Below, piece by piece: positions 13,101 through 28,100 of a DNA stretch of 64,000 nt. Positions within the stretch are counted from its first letter, which is position 1, and every line of letters begins with the position of its first letter. The notes under the pieces were generated by a model. That model saw only the letters and a list, made by a program, of their open reading frames with translations. It did not search any database and was not told the origin of the DNA. The DNA comes from Apus apus. Its lineage: Eukaryota; Chordata; Aves; Apodiformes; Apodidae. The position numbers and the translations under genes are program-made. The stretch lies in assembly GCF_020740795.1 (NCBI RefSeq), contig NC_067285.1, positions 74,128,342 to 74,192,341 on the forward strand, given 5' to 3'.

Positions 13101-16100
13101 TTGTCCACCATCACCCCCAAGTCCTTCTCTTCCAGACTGCTTTCGATCCATTTTCCACCAAGCCTGTATTCTTGCTTGGGATTGCCCCGACCCAAATGCA
13201 GGACCTTGCACTTGGCCTTGCTGAACTTCATGCATTTTGCACAAGCCAAATTCTCAAGCCTGTCAAGGTCCCTCTGGATGGCATCTCTTCCCTCCAGTGT
13301 GTCGACCTCACCACACACTTTGATATCATCAGCAAACTTGCTGAGGGTGCACTCAATTCAACTGTCCATGTCACCAACAAAGATGTTAAATACTACTGGT
13401 CCAAGTACCAGCCCTGCTCAATATATGATCACTGCTCATCTCAATCCTACCTCTGGGATGAACAAAAGGTATTTCAAAATGCATCATCCTCACCACAGTG
13501 GAAAAGTCAACATTAGACTGACAGAATGATACATCGTTACAGGACTTATGTATAAGCATAGAAAAGCCTGTGTCACAACACCTCTCCTTCAAGGCAGAAA
13601 AACTGGCCTGGGATTAGGACTTCGAATGCGAAAATTGATACTGTCCCTCACAGCATCTGTATGGACAGTTATCCAACTGTGGAATGTGGAGGTTCATGGT
13701 GCTCTGCGTGAAGAAATGGCTGAAGAGCAGAGTTCAAAGAGCTGTAGGGAAGGCATTACAGAAAGCTGGCAACCAACCACTGCTGTCAACAACTCCCTGA
13801 GAAGGCCAAACAGAGAAGGAAGTGCTGATCTCTTCTCCCTGGAATCCAGTAATAGGATGTATGGAAACAATTCACAACTGCATAAGGGGAGGGCCTAGGA
13901 TGTCAATAACAGACAGTGACATCACCTAGCAATGATGGAATTTGACCACGCATCCCTTGCCTGCTTATATTCAGGTATTGAGTCTCACCCAGCCAGTTGG
14001 CACCCACACTCTGGCTGAGCGAGTCAGCAAGGTTTGGAGTGTTGAGCGAGGCCTTTTGTTGCAGCTCTCAGAACCAAGCCCAGAGCCATCAAGGGATTTT
14101 CCCTGGCCCTGCCATGTTCAGGCAGGAGGCATGCAGAGGTGAGCTAGGTGGGGAAACCTCACCCTAGGGAGCTCCGTTTTCTTCCTTGAGGGACTCAAGC
14201 ACTTCTTCCGCCCCTACCCAGGCCAGGCCAGCCAACACTTGTGGCCTCTCTTGCGTTCCCTTGTGCAACACCGGCTGCTGCGGCACTGGGGAGAGGGAGC
14301 AGCTTGGCCTCCTCAGCTCCCCACAGCCCATGGCAGCATGTGAGGAGTATGGCCACGGAGCTGGAGAACTGCTGTCTCCTGTGTGCCTGAAGAGCTGGGA
14401 GGAGGCTGGTTTGGTGATGCCATGCTTCCACCAGTTCTGCCCTCCATGTGTCCTGTGGTGGGCTGAGAGCAAGCCTCTCGCCAGACAAACTGCAGCCCTT
14501 TGCACGTCCCTCCTGGCAGGACACAGTGTCAGGCACTGAGGAAGCCACGGGGGAAAGCAGCTCTGCTGCAAGGGACAGCAGCAGGACACAGCTGGCCCAG
14601 GCAGCCAGCAGAAGCAGCAGCAGACTCCCAGAGCCCCATCTGCCACAGACACATCAAGAAGGTCACCTACGTCGCCTAGTGCAGGCACTGCTTCTGCTTT
14701 GCCAGTATCCAGGATGGGCCAAGGGAAGTGAGACCTACCCGCTCTGCAGGCAGCCTTTGGGGCAGCTGCTGCACTCGGTGTGAGAGGACAGCAAGTACGA
14801 GAAGTACATGCTGGGCCTGCCTGCCCGTCTGCGCAGGACAGCCAAGGAGAGGGTCCACAGCCCGTCCCCGCAGCAGCGCTACGACCTGCAGAGAGGGCCC
14901 ATCGACGACCACCCTTCAGCTGGCAGAAGCAGGCCTGCAAGGACCAACCATGCTCAGAGGTGGGGAGCAGCTCCAGGGCTCTCCAACATCACCTCCCCAC
15001 AGGCTCCCACACCCAGTGCTTCTCAGGAGCAAACAGGGCCCAGCACAGGCCAGTGCCCAGCCGGCCCTGCTGCTGCTGCTCCAGACCCAGGCACCAGCAG
15101 AGTGCGACTGCATCCCCTCAGCATTGTCCTCTTCTGCATCCAATAAACACCTCGGTGCTTTGCAGGGAATCTGTGTGCCTGTGTGCTCAGCAGTAATTAA
15201 ATCATCCCTGTATTATCAACACTGTTTTCAGTAAAATTTCAAAACACAGCCCCACAACAGCTACTATGAAGAGAACTAACTCTATCCCAGTCAAAATCAG
15301 CAAAGCTCTCACTTCTATACAATCCTCTATGGCTACCTGTGTATGGAAGAAGTGCATCTCCTCTCATGAAACTAGTGTTTTATATTAGGAAACAGTATTC
15401 TAAGAAGCCATTGAAAAATTCAGATGTCACATTTATCTAACGGAGCACACATCTTGCACTGCCAACGAGTACATTTTGTCAACTACTAGCAGACCTTTAA
15501 AGACAAAAAATTGCTTGTGGCAAGGTAAAAAACAAAGCTGCAGTGAAAGAACAGCAAGGACAAAGTTCCCTAGCAGATGTGTAACTAGTAGGCAAGGTAA
15601 AAGCACTGCTACTTAAAGTTGAATGTTCAGGTTGCCAGCCATATTCAGGAAGGGCTAGAGGAACTGAAGACAGAGATACATTTTCCCAATCACAACAATC
15701 AACTGGAAAATGACAGCTAGTACTCTCTACACTGATTGCGAGTCCTCTCCAAGAAAAGCATGACCTTATTTTCAATGAAGGAGAGGTACAGCCAACTCTT
15801 GTCTGAGTAAAAAAAAAAAAGCTTGCTAGTTAGTTAATCCACACAGAAATTTTCCTACACATATCTTTTGTAATTATAAACAAATAAAACCCAACACATC
15901 GAAAACTATAGTTACTTCAGGTGGTGGTTCTTGGTCATTCTTCCAAGATGCATCTGAGCCTTTTTCCCTAAAAGAAAAAACACAAAACAACACCACAAAT
16001 TAGTCCATCAAGATGAAGGAGGATGGTCTAACAGGGCCATGAAACATCTAATTGAACTTACATAGTAGTAATATACTACAGGTTATAAATAAATTGCAAA

Positions 16101-19100
16101 TACTGTAGGAAATAAGGTAACACTTTCTTCAAAATATCAGATGTCCTACACCAGGAGCTGTCGGTTTTGAAAGAACTATTTGATTTTTTAATCTAAGTGA
16201 ACAGTAACATATAGCCAAGTCTCAAATTGACACATACATGTCACCTGAAAAATCTTCATCCTTTGAGTGAACTGACCATTTCACTCAGCTAATATTAAAC
16301 TTTGATCAATAGTTTCTCAGTGCATCCTTTTGAAACTAAGTTGTTTTGAACTTGCATTGAGAAAGTTCACTGCAACTTTCCTATGCTGACTGCTAAGAAC
16401 AGTCACAAGTTTTCTTATTCTTCTGGTTTCAAAATACATGTCTTCAGTTAAAAAGGATAATAAACTAGTCTAGTAGGATACAGGCTTTAAGTATAACTAT
16501 AGTGGAGTGGATCTGGAACAAGAAAAATCTCTAAGCGTGGCTTATACTTCTATTAATACAGTGTTAGCTAGATAATTAGGTTTCATCTTCTACTTTAAGC
16601 ATAAAAGTAATAAGTAAAAGACATTTAAGGAAGCAAAAAATTCATATGGTTGAAAAGCACCAAAACTAATTTGAAGTGCCATAATTTATTTTACCCACCA
16701 CTTCAAGAACTTCACTAAAAATCAAGCAGTTTCTTTGATGAGCACAAATTTGTCCAACAAATTTAATTTATGCTGTTACACTATGTGGAATGTTTTTTCA
16801 CACTGCTCACAAATTCATTTTGGTCTGAGATGTCAAAACACAAGCCTTAGGAGACAAACAATATAAAATAACGCAATACTGAAAATTCTTACTTGCAAAA
16901 CAGAACCATATAGTTAAAAATACTGTGTACAATGTAAATAGTCTTGAATCAGTGCTCTAGTAACATGGGGGGGGGGGGGTATGTATACATAAAGTCAGCA
17001 GCAATCAAGCAACAATAGTTACATTAAAGTACATAGAACTGCAACTCTGTACAATGCAAGAAGATTGCCTGCCAGATTTCAGAAAAAGCTTCAAACTTTC
17101 AGTTTCTTTCAGATATTAATCAAATTCCCCTCTTTTCCAAAGTATCATGACAGTTTTGAGTAGTAAAACTTCACAGCTCTAGTACTACACAAGCTGGCCT
17201 GCACAAACTAACAAAAAACAGCGTCAAACTTGCAATATGCTAAGGTCCAAAAACCTTTTCGTGAAGCACTGACCACAGCTCAACTTTTTTACTATCCATC
17301 CCATTGTTTTTCCTTTATGTAGACACCACAGCACAGATCAGAAATTGAAATATTTTATCCTTTCTCAGTGACACCTACTTTGTGCAAAGGCAGCTCCAAC
17401 AAATAGTACCAATTGCCTCACAAAAGCTTAAGAACCTTTAGTGACAAAACCTAAAAAACCCAAACTGTTTAAGCAAAACATAACCTAGAATCACAACTGT
17501 TTTGGTTGAAAAAGACCCTTTAGAGCATCAAGTCCAACTGTTAACCCAGCACTGTCAAGTCCACCGCTAAATAACATCCCTAAGCACTATAACTACACAT
17601 CTTTTAAATATCCCCAGGGATGCTGACTCCATCACTTCCCTGGGTAGCCTATTCCAGTGCCCGACATCTCTTTCAGTGAAGAATTTTTTTCTTAATATCC
17701 AATCTAAACCTCCTCTGGGAAACCATGGTTCCTGTCAGATTACACAGGTGTTGACACTGCTCATTTTAATGCAGGGCAAGAAACAATGTCTGATGCACTG
17801 TTCAGTTGTACTGCTAAGTAACAAAACTGTAAAACATCCTACCTAGCACTCAATTTTGTACCACATAAAATAGCGAGGTACTACCAAAAGACAAATAGTT
17901 CCCAAAACTAATTGCAAAGCATGTAACAACCTAAAACATGAGTCTCATGTCTCAGATGCCAAGTCCAGCACACAATTATTGATGCAGTAAGCAGATGACT
18001 AAAGTATGTGCAGCTACTGTACTAAGTAACAAAGGTTAGTGGCACAAATCCAAGATCAGCTGACAACAAAATGCTGCAGAAAAAAAACTAAACAAGCAAC
18101 AGGCTCATGGTTGGACTTGGTGATCTCAGAGGTCCTTCCCAACCATGACTATTAACAGAGTGAGAAAGTGATCTACTGGAAAAAATATATTTGTTGCTTC
18201 CAGAGAAATGAAAAAAAGAGGGAGTGGAACAAACCATAAGCAGGCCTAGCCACACATGCATGAGTAAAGAAAAAATTTATTCAGTGTGAACAGTGGCAGA
18301 GTTTCAATTAATGAAGACATCAATATTACTGGCTATAGTCAGAAAAAAAACCTGCAAGTAATACGAATAGACAGAGATGACATTGCTTGTATGACAAAGG
18401 ACTTGTTTAACCTATAGCTATTTCAGACAATTATTCATCAATAACAGAACACTAACATCTAGCAGTCATTTATTATGCTTTATTTTTTATTCCATACCTT
18501 TCAGTACACTTCCTTTTAAATAGCAAAAAGGTTCTACTCATACATGCTACTTTCCTCAGTGAGACTGGGATACAAAAACACTATTGAGAAGCTTCTGAAC
18601 ATCAATCTACATAGTCACCCAAACCTCTCCCCTCTTCCAAATCTACAGTAGGTAATTTCAAGGTAGAATTGTTATTCTGCAACTGAACAACAGATTTACT
18701 GATCATTCAATTTCAGTTCTGGCCCCGTAACATGAAATAATAGTAAAAAAAAAAAACTTGCCCAGAACTCAAACAGGTTTATTATACGTTATAAAACTAA
18801 ACAAGAATCTGAAGAACAATAAAACCTGCAAAGTTCAGCTTGTAAACCCCATGTGTGTGTGTGTCTGCAAGGATGTGGGGGAAGCAAGAATTCATTTTCT
18901 TCTGATGATATTTTAAGTAATACAGCAACATGAAAAGAAAACAATATATTAAATTGAATAATAAGCTACTAAAACTTCAGTAATTATAACACTTTAGAAG
19001 CTTGTAGTTTACAGCTACTCCATACTGTTTTGAAAGGCAAAACAGTACAACCTTGTTATTACAACACAGTTGAGAACACCTAAAAAAAAACCTGCTAGTG

Positions 19101-22100
19101 TCAAGCTTAGTCCTATAGTTTCTCACTCAAGGCTCAACTTTTATCCAGTACTTTTATCTATATTGAAATACGTTATAACCAGATGAGAAAATAAGTTACA
19201 CTCACTGTTTCAGCTTCTCTGCAAATATATACTGTGTGAAGTCCTCCACCGACGGAGCAAAATACATGCTATCCTGCACATTAATACCTTTTGCTTTGAT
19301 ATGCTCAGAGCTGTTAAATCTTAACACATAAAAGGGATGTAAAACAGGACCAAATATTTCAAATATCTGAAACACAAACAAAATTAAAATGTTTAAATAA
19401 ACAACCAGAAGTAGGTAGCTAATTTCACTGTAGACAACCATGAAGATTTAGGATGTTTTGTATTCAAGAAGTTTGATGTATTTCCTAAACGCAGCATCAA
19501 ATAAGATTACTTTCATGCTTCAGTTTTATTACCACAATTGTTTGACAGTATATATCCCCAGCTACTGTTTAAGTCACAACGTGGAAAAAAAAGTTCTCTC
19601 AAATGCTGATGCTTGTTTGTCCACCCAACTGCCCTTTTTTCACTGTCAGCTTCTTCTACTTTAGTAATCCTTCCTTTTGCCAAATCCTTATTCTTCCTAC
19701 TCTTCTCCATTATTCTTTCAAAAGTCCTACATCTGGAACAATCTCCTGATAATTTAATCCTCAAAGTTCATTTTTACAAGACCCTTTACATCACTTCCCC
19801 TGTCTGTTCCCCAGTTGCATTGAGAGCAGAGAATTTTGACATGTTGTACAGAACATCTGCAATTTCAGGCTGAGTTTTTTTGTTTCATTCTCATCTAGCA
19901 TTCAAAGATATTACAGTAGTAGCCATTCTAGATGCCTTTTCTTCCCCAGAAAACATACAAAATTTAATACAAACAGAAAACATTCTCAGAAAACATTCTT
20001 CATTACACTTGCATGAAGCACACACTGGTCTTAAACTGGAACCTCAGAGTATAGATATGTAAACATTCCCCATTTTTGCTGAAACTTGACTCTTAATATC
20101 GTCAGTCTTTGCCCCCAACTCCAGGCAATAAAAGTGCACAGCCTGTTATTTGAGACATCACACATCCAAAAGTATCCTCTCCCTCTCCACAAGCACTCTC
20201 ATAAAATAGGAGAAACTCATCACACATTTTTGTTCTGTAAGGATACAGTGAATTTCAGGTTAGGAATTATTGAGATTAAAAAAACAGGTAACTACAGCAA
20301 GTCAAAAGCACAAAGAAAAACTATATATCTAAAATCTTCCTCTTTCATTAAGCTGACATTCAACACTACCCATTGGAACATTAAAAAATACTTTGACTTT
20401 CTTATTAGAATAACAAGGGTTTATGTTTTACACAAACCTTTCCTGCTGCTTGTCGATCTTCTTTAAAAATTATGCTTTCCTCATTTACTGGAGGTAGGCC
20501 TCTCAGTGATTCAACTATTACTAAAATAAAATAAAAAAATAATCAATTAGAACTGTTTCAACAGCAGTTTTTAGTCAATTGCAGTGAAACTTACCAAACA
20601 CCATCACTGTTTATCGAAGTTCATAGAGCTTCACCTGAAAATTCCTACACACACAAAAAACTACTTACAATCATACATCCCTTCTCCAGCCATATGCAAG
20701 TGGTAAGATTTAAATTTGCTTACACAATTATTGTTCTTGAGGGAGGAAAAGGAAAGGATACCACAGGAGATTGCCTACTGATGAAGCAAGCATTCTTACT
20801 CCAGCTCCAGAAGGCATCGTGCTCACAGGCTCTTGTCCTGGCAGGGGATTTCAACTTCAACATCTGCTGGAAAACTCACAGCAAGGTATAGGCAATCCAG
20901 AAGACTGCTGGAGTGCCTTGAGGATAACTTCTTAAGCCAGGAAATAGATGGCCCTACCTGAGGGGATGTGACACTGGACCTGATGGTCACCAATGCAGGT
21001 GAGCTCATCAGGGATGCTAAGACTGGAGGCAGCCTGGGCTGCAGGGATCACACACTGGTGGACTCCTAAAGGATACGAGTCAGAGGAGGAGTCTACACTA
21101 CTCCTACAGGCCTTGAATTTTAGGAAATCAAACTTCCAGCTTTTCAAGGATTTATTTAATCAGTAGGACCCCCTGGGAAAGAGTCCTCAGGGACAAGGAA
21201 GCAGAACCGAACTGGCAGATCTCTGAGGATGTTTTTCACAGAGCACAAAGGCTCTCAAACCCCACGTGCAAGAAATCAATAAAGGAAGGGAAGACACCAG
21301 CATGGCTGAGTCAAGACCTGCTGGCCAAACTAAAAGGCAAGAAGGAACTGCACAAGCAGTTCAAGCAGGAACTGTTATCTCAGGAAGAGGATAGGGACAT
21401 CGCCCAGTTGTGCAGGTATGGGGTCAGGAAGGGTAAGGAATGGCTAGAACTGTACTTGGCAAGTGATGAGAAGAATAATAAAAAGGCTTCTACAGGTATA
21501 TCAATCAGAAAGGTAAGGTTAAAAAAGCATTCCCCCTTGATGAGCAAGGATGGCAAACTAGTATCAACAGATGAGGAGAAGGCTGAGGTTCTCAACAACA
21601 TTCTTATCTTGGTCCTCACATGCTACCTCTCTCCTCACACCTCCCAAATTAAAGGACCTCAATAAAGGTCCTCAATACAGGGACAAGGGGGAGGAAGTCC
21701 CTCCCACTGTAAATGAAGACAAGGTTCATGATCACCTCAGGAACCTGAATATACCTAAGTCTACGGGACCTGATGAGAAGCATCCCAGAGTCCTGAGGGA
21801 ACTGGCTGATATAGTTGCCAAGCAACTCTCCATGACATTTGAAAAGTCATGGCAGTCAGGTGAAGTCCCTGGTGACTGAAAAAAGGGAAACATTACACCC
21901 ATTTTTAAAAAGGGTAAAAAGGAGGATCCTGGAAACTACCAATCTGACAGCCTCACCTCTGTGCTTGGGAAGATCATGGAACACATCCTCCTAGAAGCTC
22001 TGACCAGGCACACGGAGAACAGGGAGGCAATTTGATAGCCCGTATGGCTTTACTAGGGGCAAATCCTGCCTGACCAACCTAGTGGCTTTCTACAATGGGT

Positions 22101-25100
22101 GACTGCATCAGTGGAAAAGGGAAAACCTACAGACGTCATCTATCTGGACTTCTGCAAGGCCTCTAGCATAGTCCCCTGCAACATTCTTCTCTCTAAGTTG
22201 GAAAGATATGGGTTTGATGGGTGGGGTGTTTGGTGGATAAGGAATTGGCTGGATAGTCACATAGAGTAGTGCTCAATGGCTAGATGTCCAGATGGAGATG
22301 GGTGACAAGTGGTGTCCCTCAGGGGTCTGTACTGAGGCCAGTGCTGTTTAATATCTACATCAATGATACAGACAGGATGAAGGGCACCCCCATCAAGTTT
22401 GCAGATGATACCAAACGGACAGCTGTGGTCGATATGCCAGAGGGACAGGATGTTACCCAGAGGGATCTGGACAAGCTAGAGAACTGGGCCCATGTGAACC
22501 TTATGAGGTTCAACAAGGCCAAGTGCAAGGTCCTGCACCTAGGTAAGGTCAATCCTCCTTATCAATACAGACTGGGGGATGATGCGATAGAGAGCAGCCC
22601 CATGGAAAGGGACTTGGGGATACTAATGGACAAAAAGTTGAACACGAGCAAACCATGTGTTCTCATAGCCCAGAGAGCCAATCATATCCTGGGCTTCATG
22701 GAAATAAGCATGGCCAGCAAGTCCAGGGAGGTCATTCTCTCCCTCTACTCTACTCCCGTAAGACCCCACCTGGAGTTCTGGAGCCCTCAACAGAAGAGGA
22801 ATGTGGACCTGTTGGAATAAGTCCAAAGAAGGGCCACAAAAATGATCAGAGGGCTGGAGCACCTCTCCTACAAAAACAGGCTGAGAGAGCTGGGATTGTT
22901 CAGCCTGGAAATCAGAAGGCTCTGGGGATACTGTACAGCAGCCTTCCAGTACCTGAAGCAGGCCTGCCAGAAAGCTGAGGAGGGACTGTTTACAAAGGCA
23001 TGTAGTGATAGGATATGGATGGGGCAATGGCCTTGAACTAGAGCAGGGTAGCTTTAGGTTGGACATTAGGAATAAGTTATTTACTATGAGGGTGGTGAAG
23101 CACTGGAACAGGTTACTTAAGAGAGGTGGTAGAGGCCCCACCCCTGAAGACATTCAAGGTCAGGCTCGACAGGGCTCTGAGCAACCTGACCTAGTTAAAA
23201 AAGGTCCCTGTGCACTGCAAGGGAGCTGGACAAGATGACCTTTAAGCATCCCTTCCAACCCCATACATTCTATCATTCTATGGGTACAAAACAGAAGTCT
23301 CAGATACATATGTGTGAGACAGCTGTTGTATTTAACAGGGATGTTTTTTAAATAGTTGCATAGCAGCAATAACCTGTTTTTTTGAGTGAAGATGCTCATG
23401 TCATGTTCTCCATTCTTGGTATTCCAAATGAAATTCTCCTTAGAAAAAAGAATGGAGATGACTATTCATTATAACTTCCTCTAGTAAGTTCTAAGAACAA
23501 GACTAAAACACTAAAGATGTCTAGCAGCCCAGTCACAGCAGCAATTAGGGGTGTGATTTATGTATGCAGATACACTACTGGAAAAACACTTCTTCAAACT
23601 GATGTCATGTAATAGTCTCGTACTACATTTGGGCCTAATCTATGATTAATGATGGCGTGCATAGTCAGAACCATCATGTCATTCCAGTAGCTCAAAATAC
23701 TTAAACACTTATAAATGGGCACAGGAGTATGTTCTTCCTCCATTAAATACATAATTTTATACACAGCCTACTTAATTTTTAGGTTTTCTGGATTCAGAGA
23801 CATAAAGAGGTTGTTCTTCACTGAAATCTTTTGAATAGTTCGCTCTCTTTGGTAGTTGTTAAAATCTGTTGCTTTGGTGTAGAGAAATACCAGGTTTTCC
23901 TTTACATTCAGCAGGAATTGTGCTTAAAGCTGTCAATACAGAGGTCTAGCAGCATTACACTAAAAAAAAAATCTGATTCTGAAGATAATCTTTTCTATCT
24001 CTAAAACAAAGCAACGTTCAACTAAGCACTTCCAATGCTCCATCATCAAATAAAGTCACTCAAGCAGTTATGTGTCAGTCAGGTTCCAATAAAAACTAAC
24101 AAGATTATCATTAAACTTACGTAACAGGTCTTAAAGTGATAAACATCTCATCAAGCTGTAACTTCAGCTTCGCTTCTCTTTCAGTCTGCAAACACCTTGT
24201 GATACGCCAAGCAAGATTGTGACAATGCTACAGGCTTAGTAACAGTTTACTGTATTTCAAGAGAAGTAGTAAAATTAGTTGATTTTGTGCCTAACTCTAA
24301 AATACAGTAAAAGAACACAATGTGTTGCTTAGCCCTCGTGAGAAGTACAGCTTAGCCAAAACAAACAAACAAAATGAACAACAACAAACCAACACACATC
24401 AACAGTAAACTCAAAACAAAACAGAACAAAAAATCCAGTCTTCCAGAAGGCTAAAGAAAATATTCTGAAAACATAAGTCATGCCTGTCCCATGAAACCCA
24501 GGAGAAACATTATCACCTGAAGTCTATCTGACTTATAGCTCCCCAAGCCAAAAATCCTCAGCTTCTACTCTACCAGGGCCCAAACTGCAGTCCCAGGGCA
24601 AGTTTCTCATATATACCAAGGCTGCCTACTTTCCAGGCTACAATCCATACAGTGAATTTTTCTTTCCTCCAAGTACCTTGAAGCAAAACACAGCAAAAGT
24701 GCTGTTAAATTGATACACTGACCAGAAGTTAAATTAACAGAAATGACTGTCATCTTGCTTTCAGTTAATATGAAGCAAGCGTGCACCTATGCTGTTCCAA
24801 CTTTAAATCTACCTCATAGTAAGAAATAGTCAACCTCAAGGTATCACACACTGCAGACAAATGAACTTGGAAACTTGCTATAGAGAACAGCCGAGATTTC
24901 TGACACATCTGAATGATGGAAAGCATTCAGGATACTTATTGTTGTGCCAAAATACTCTTTGTGATTTCCAAATAAGACCTCAGTTCCCCTCATACTAGAT
25001 AAGACATCCCATAGGCACAGTATCAATTTAGTTCAAAAAAATCAAAAAACAGCCCACAATAAGCTGGCAGAGTCCTTAATATGGCCACAAAGCAACCAAA

Positions 25101-28100
25101 ATTAAGGCCACTCAGATACCCGTTTCCAAATGAAAAGAAAGGAAGACACGTAGAAAGAGAGCGCAATAAAACAAGTTAGTAAAAGGAGAAAAGCAACACA
25201 GATATCTTGGGATTTTATTCCATTCCTAAGGCTTAATTTAATGATTATTAGTCTGTTTTCTAACTTTCATCAAGCAATCTTAAATTCAATACTTCAAATA
25301 TTTCATTCACAGAGTAAAATATAGACTCAAGACTTCACCTATCAGTACACCAACAGGATTTGACAAGGTTATACAAACCAAGGAAAATTAGAAATTAAGG
25401 ACAATTTTCAAAAGTGAAGTCTTTAAAAACAGCTTTATTCAAACATTCACATACTAGATAAAAAAATAATTGCAAAATAATTAAACTGTTTCTCCTTACT
25501 TATATTGAAACTACCACTTCACCTGAAAACAGACTTACTGAATTCACCATTACAAACAATAGGCAAGAAAAGGCAAAGCAGAACAAAAGGACACTGACCA
25601 GATTTCTACTCCCACACTCAAGCCAGCTTCCTGCACATGAATGAAATTACATCTAACTCCAACTCAACACCACCAATAAAAATACTGCAAAGGACTTGCC
25701 CATATTACCTGGAGCCTTTTAGTATAAAAGGAAACTTAATAGCAAAGGTTATTTGCTTTAATTCTTTTATACCCCACTCAAATAGTTCCAAGATTGAATT
25801 AATTTCTAATCTTCATATGCAAATAGCTTTGAAAGCAGCTCAAGCAGAATGGAACACCAGAAATAAGTCTAAATACAAACTATGGATAGTTTATTAATAT
25901 CAGCTTCAGCAAAAGTTTGATTTCACATATGAAAAACTGAGGTCTCGGGTAGATCTGAAATGATCCCTAAATGTGTATCACCTGTAGTTAAGCTTACATC
26001 CATTTTACACCTCAATCCCATTAAGCTTATCCTTCAGTACCTATAAATACTGCTAGTCATGCTGTCTTGTGACTGCTGATGCTGGCAGCTGGTCTTTGGT
26101 CAAGGTGCCAAAGGAGGGATAAATTAAAAAAACAAACAAAACTCTACTCAAATATACCTAATACACCAATTACCCAACAAGCACTGCTACACTGGCTAAA
26201 GATAGTTATTTTCCTTGTCCTCACATATTAACCATCAAGCACTTGTGACTGCATTGTACCGCATCTGCGCTTTCAATTATATACCTCCTCTATCTTCAGA
26301 GATAATTCAAATATAGCACAGACAACTGGAAAATGTCTTAAAATACTGAAAATCTTCAAATCTTACTGTTGCCCAAATTACTATAAAATCATAATACAGA
26401 GTGAAAAAAGGCTTTTTAATTAACAAATCAGAACATCAAAGTCACACAGTGATACATGCATAATATTAATAGCATCTTAACTTTTAGAAGATATAAACCA
26501 AGTAAAAGGGAATTCAATGCAAATGTCATTTGATAGTCTGAGTTTTCATTCAGCAACCCACTAATCTCTAAAATAGAATGCTGCAGTACTTACAGTTTGA
26601 GAGAACAGTTAAGTACACAATTAGTGCAGAGATACACCGAAGTTATCTTAACTAAAACCAAAACGACAAAGTTTTGCCTACCTAGCTGCTCAATGATGCT
26701 GGACACTGTCCCAAAGAGCTTCAGTTCGACATCATCAGGCAGATTTACTGTTAAGTCTTCAACAGGAGGCAGTTCCTGAAAATTTTGAGTCAATGTTCAG
26801 AATATAAACTCACCACACTAAGACATTCATACTTTTGTTGCTACATAAATGTTACAGTCAGGAAAATCTCATAGCATTTTGGAAGATTTCATAAACAATC
26901 TAGTCTGATTTGTCTCTTCCAGAAAAATTCTAAATGAACTCATCTTGGGGGTATGTCACTTTCAAAGTCACTTTTCTATTGAGATGCTACTCTACATATT
27001 TCCATTGCAAACAAAGTAGAAGTAAACTTTATTCAACTGGAGAAAACCAACTAACTATAGCCATTTAGTTCATTTTTTTGAATGTTCAAGTTAGGAAAGT
27101 TCAATGCAGAACTTAATAATTAAATAAAGTTATAAAAAAAAAAAAAGAGAAAAATTGTAATCTTTTTCAACACACAACAGAAAATAACACATAGCAGGAG
27201 ATAAAATAGTACTAAATACACCAGATGTGTATAATCTGATTTGACAAAATGGTGTCTCTCTATTTATCATAAAAGCACAGAATGGTAAGGGTTGGAAGGG
27301 ACCTTAAAGATCATCAGGTTCCAACCTCCCTGTTATGAGCAGGGACACCTCACACTAGACCAGGCTGCACAAAGTCTCATCCAACCTGGCCTTGAACACA
27401 TCCAGGGAGGGGGCACCAACAACCTCCCTAGGCAACCCATTCCAGCACCTTACTACCCTCATAGTGAATAAATTCTTCTAAATCCTAAATCTCCCCTCTC
27501 TCAGGTTAAAACCATTACCCCTTGTACTGTCACTATCCCCTCTGGTGAAAAGCCCCTCCCCAGCTTTCCTGTAGCCCCTTCAGGTACTGGAAGGCTGCTA
27601 CAAGGTCTCCCTAGAGCCTTCTCTTCTCCAGGCTGAGAACTTATGCTATGACTCAGACTACTATAGATGATGTAAAGGTCACAACAACCTATATGAAGAA
27701 AATTATTTTCAGCTAAAAGTTGTATTTGGTGTAAGAGGATAATTCTAGAGAACACTCCTAAAAAAGGCACTGAACTTCATCTACACAAATGAGTAATGCA
27801 CAAACAATAATCACATTCATTTTTTCTTCAAATGTAAGCACCAAAATCTGCTATCAAAGTCCTTTCAAAACCAGTCTACGATTCTATGATTTGTTTCTCA
27901 TTCGAGAAAGCATTATTTTATGAAGTGGGAGACCTACAGAATAACAGATACACATATACTTTTAATGTGACACTACAATGTTATATTATTCTTTTATTTG
28001 TAACCCTTTACAAATGATGAATAACTAATCATCCATTAGCATAATACCAGAACTCATTCCTTTAAACATCTTATAATGAGGAAAAATGAGAGTAATAATG

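Larger units (their letters stand above)
9616..15915 (-). other. NAF1: NAF1 intron 6 (6.3 kb, repeat-laden)
   Basis: It contains a solo LTR (10851-11287), a CR1 copy (about 12455-13421), a small CR1 scrap (about 13817-13902) and a TOPORS-like RING pseudogene (about 14180-15165). The remaining AT-rich stretches show nothing else. Confidence 0.8.
15968..19205 (-). other. NAF1: NAF1 intron 5
   Basis: AT-rich intron with two small CR1 pieces (17486-17722 and 18107-18152), a 13-G homopolymer near 16967-16979 and a short TG repeat near 18850-18864. Nothing else supported. Confidence 0.8.

Noticed and set aside
14164..14940. 258-residue minus-strand open frame
   Set aside because: Shadow of the GC-rich RING pseudogene on the plus strand. 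It has no recognisable domain, whereas the plus strand has clear RING pieces.
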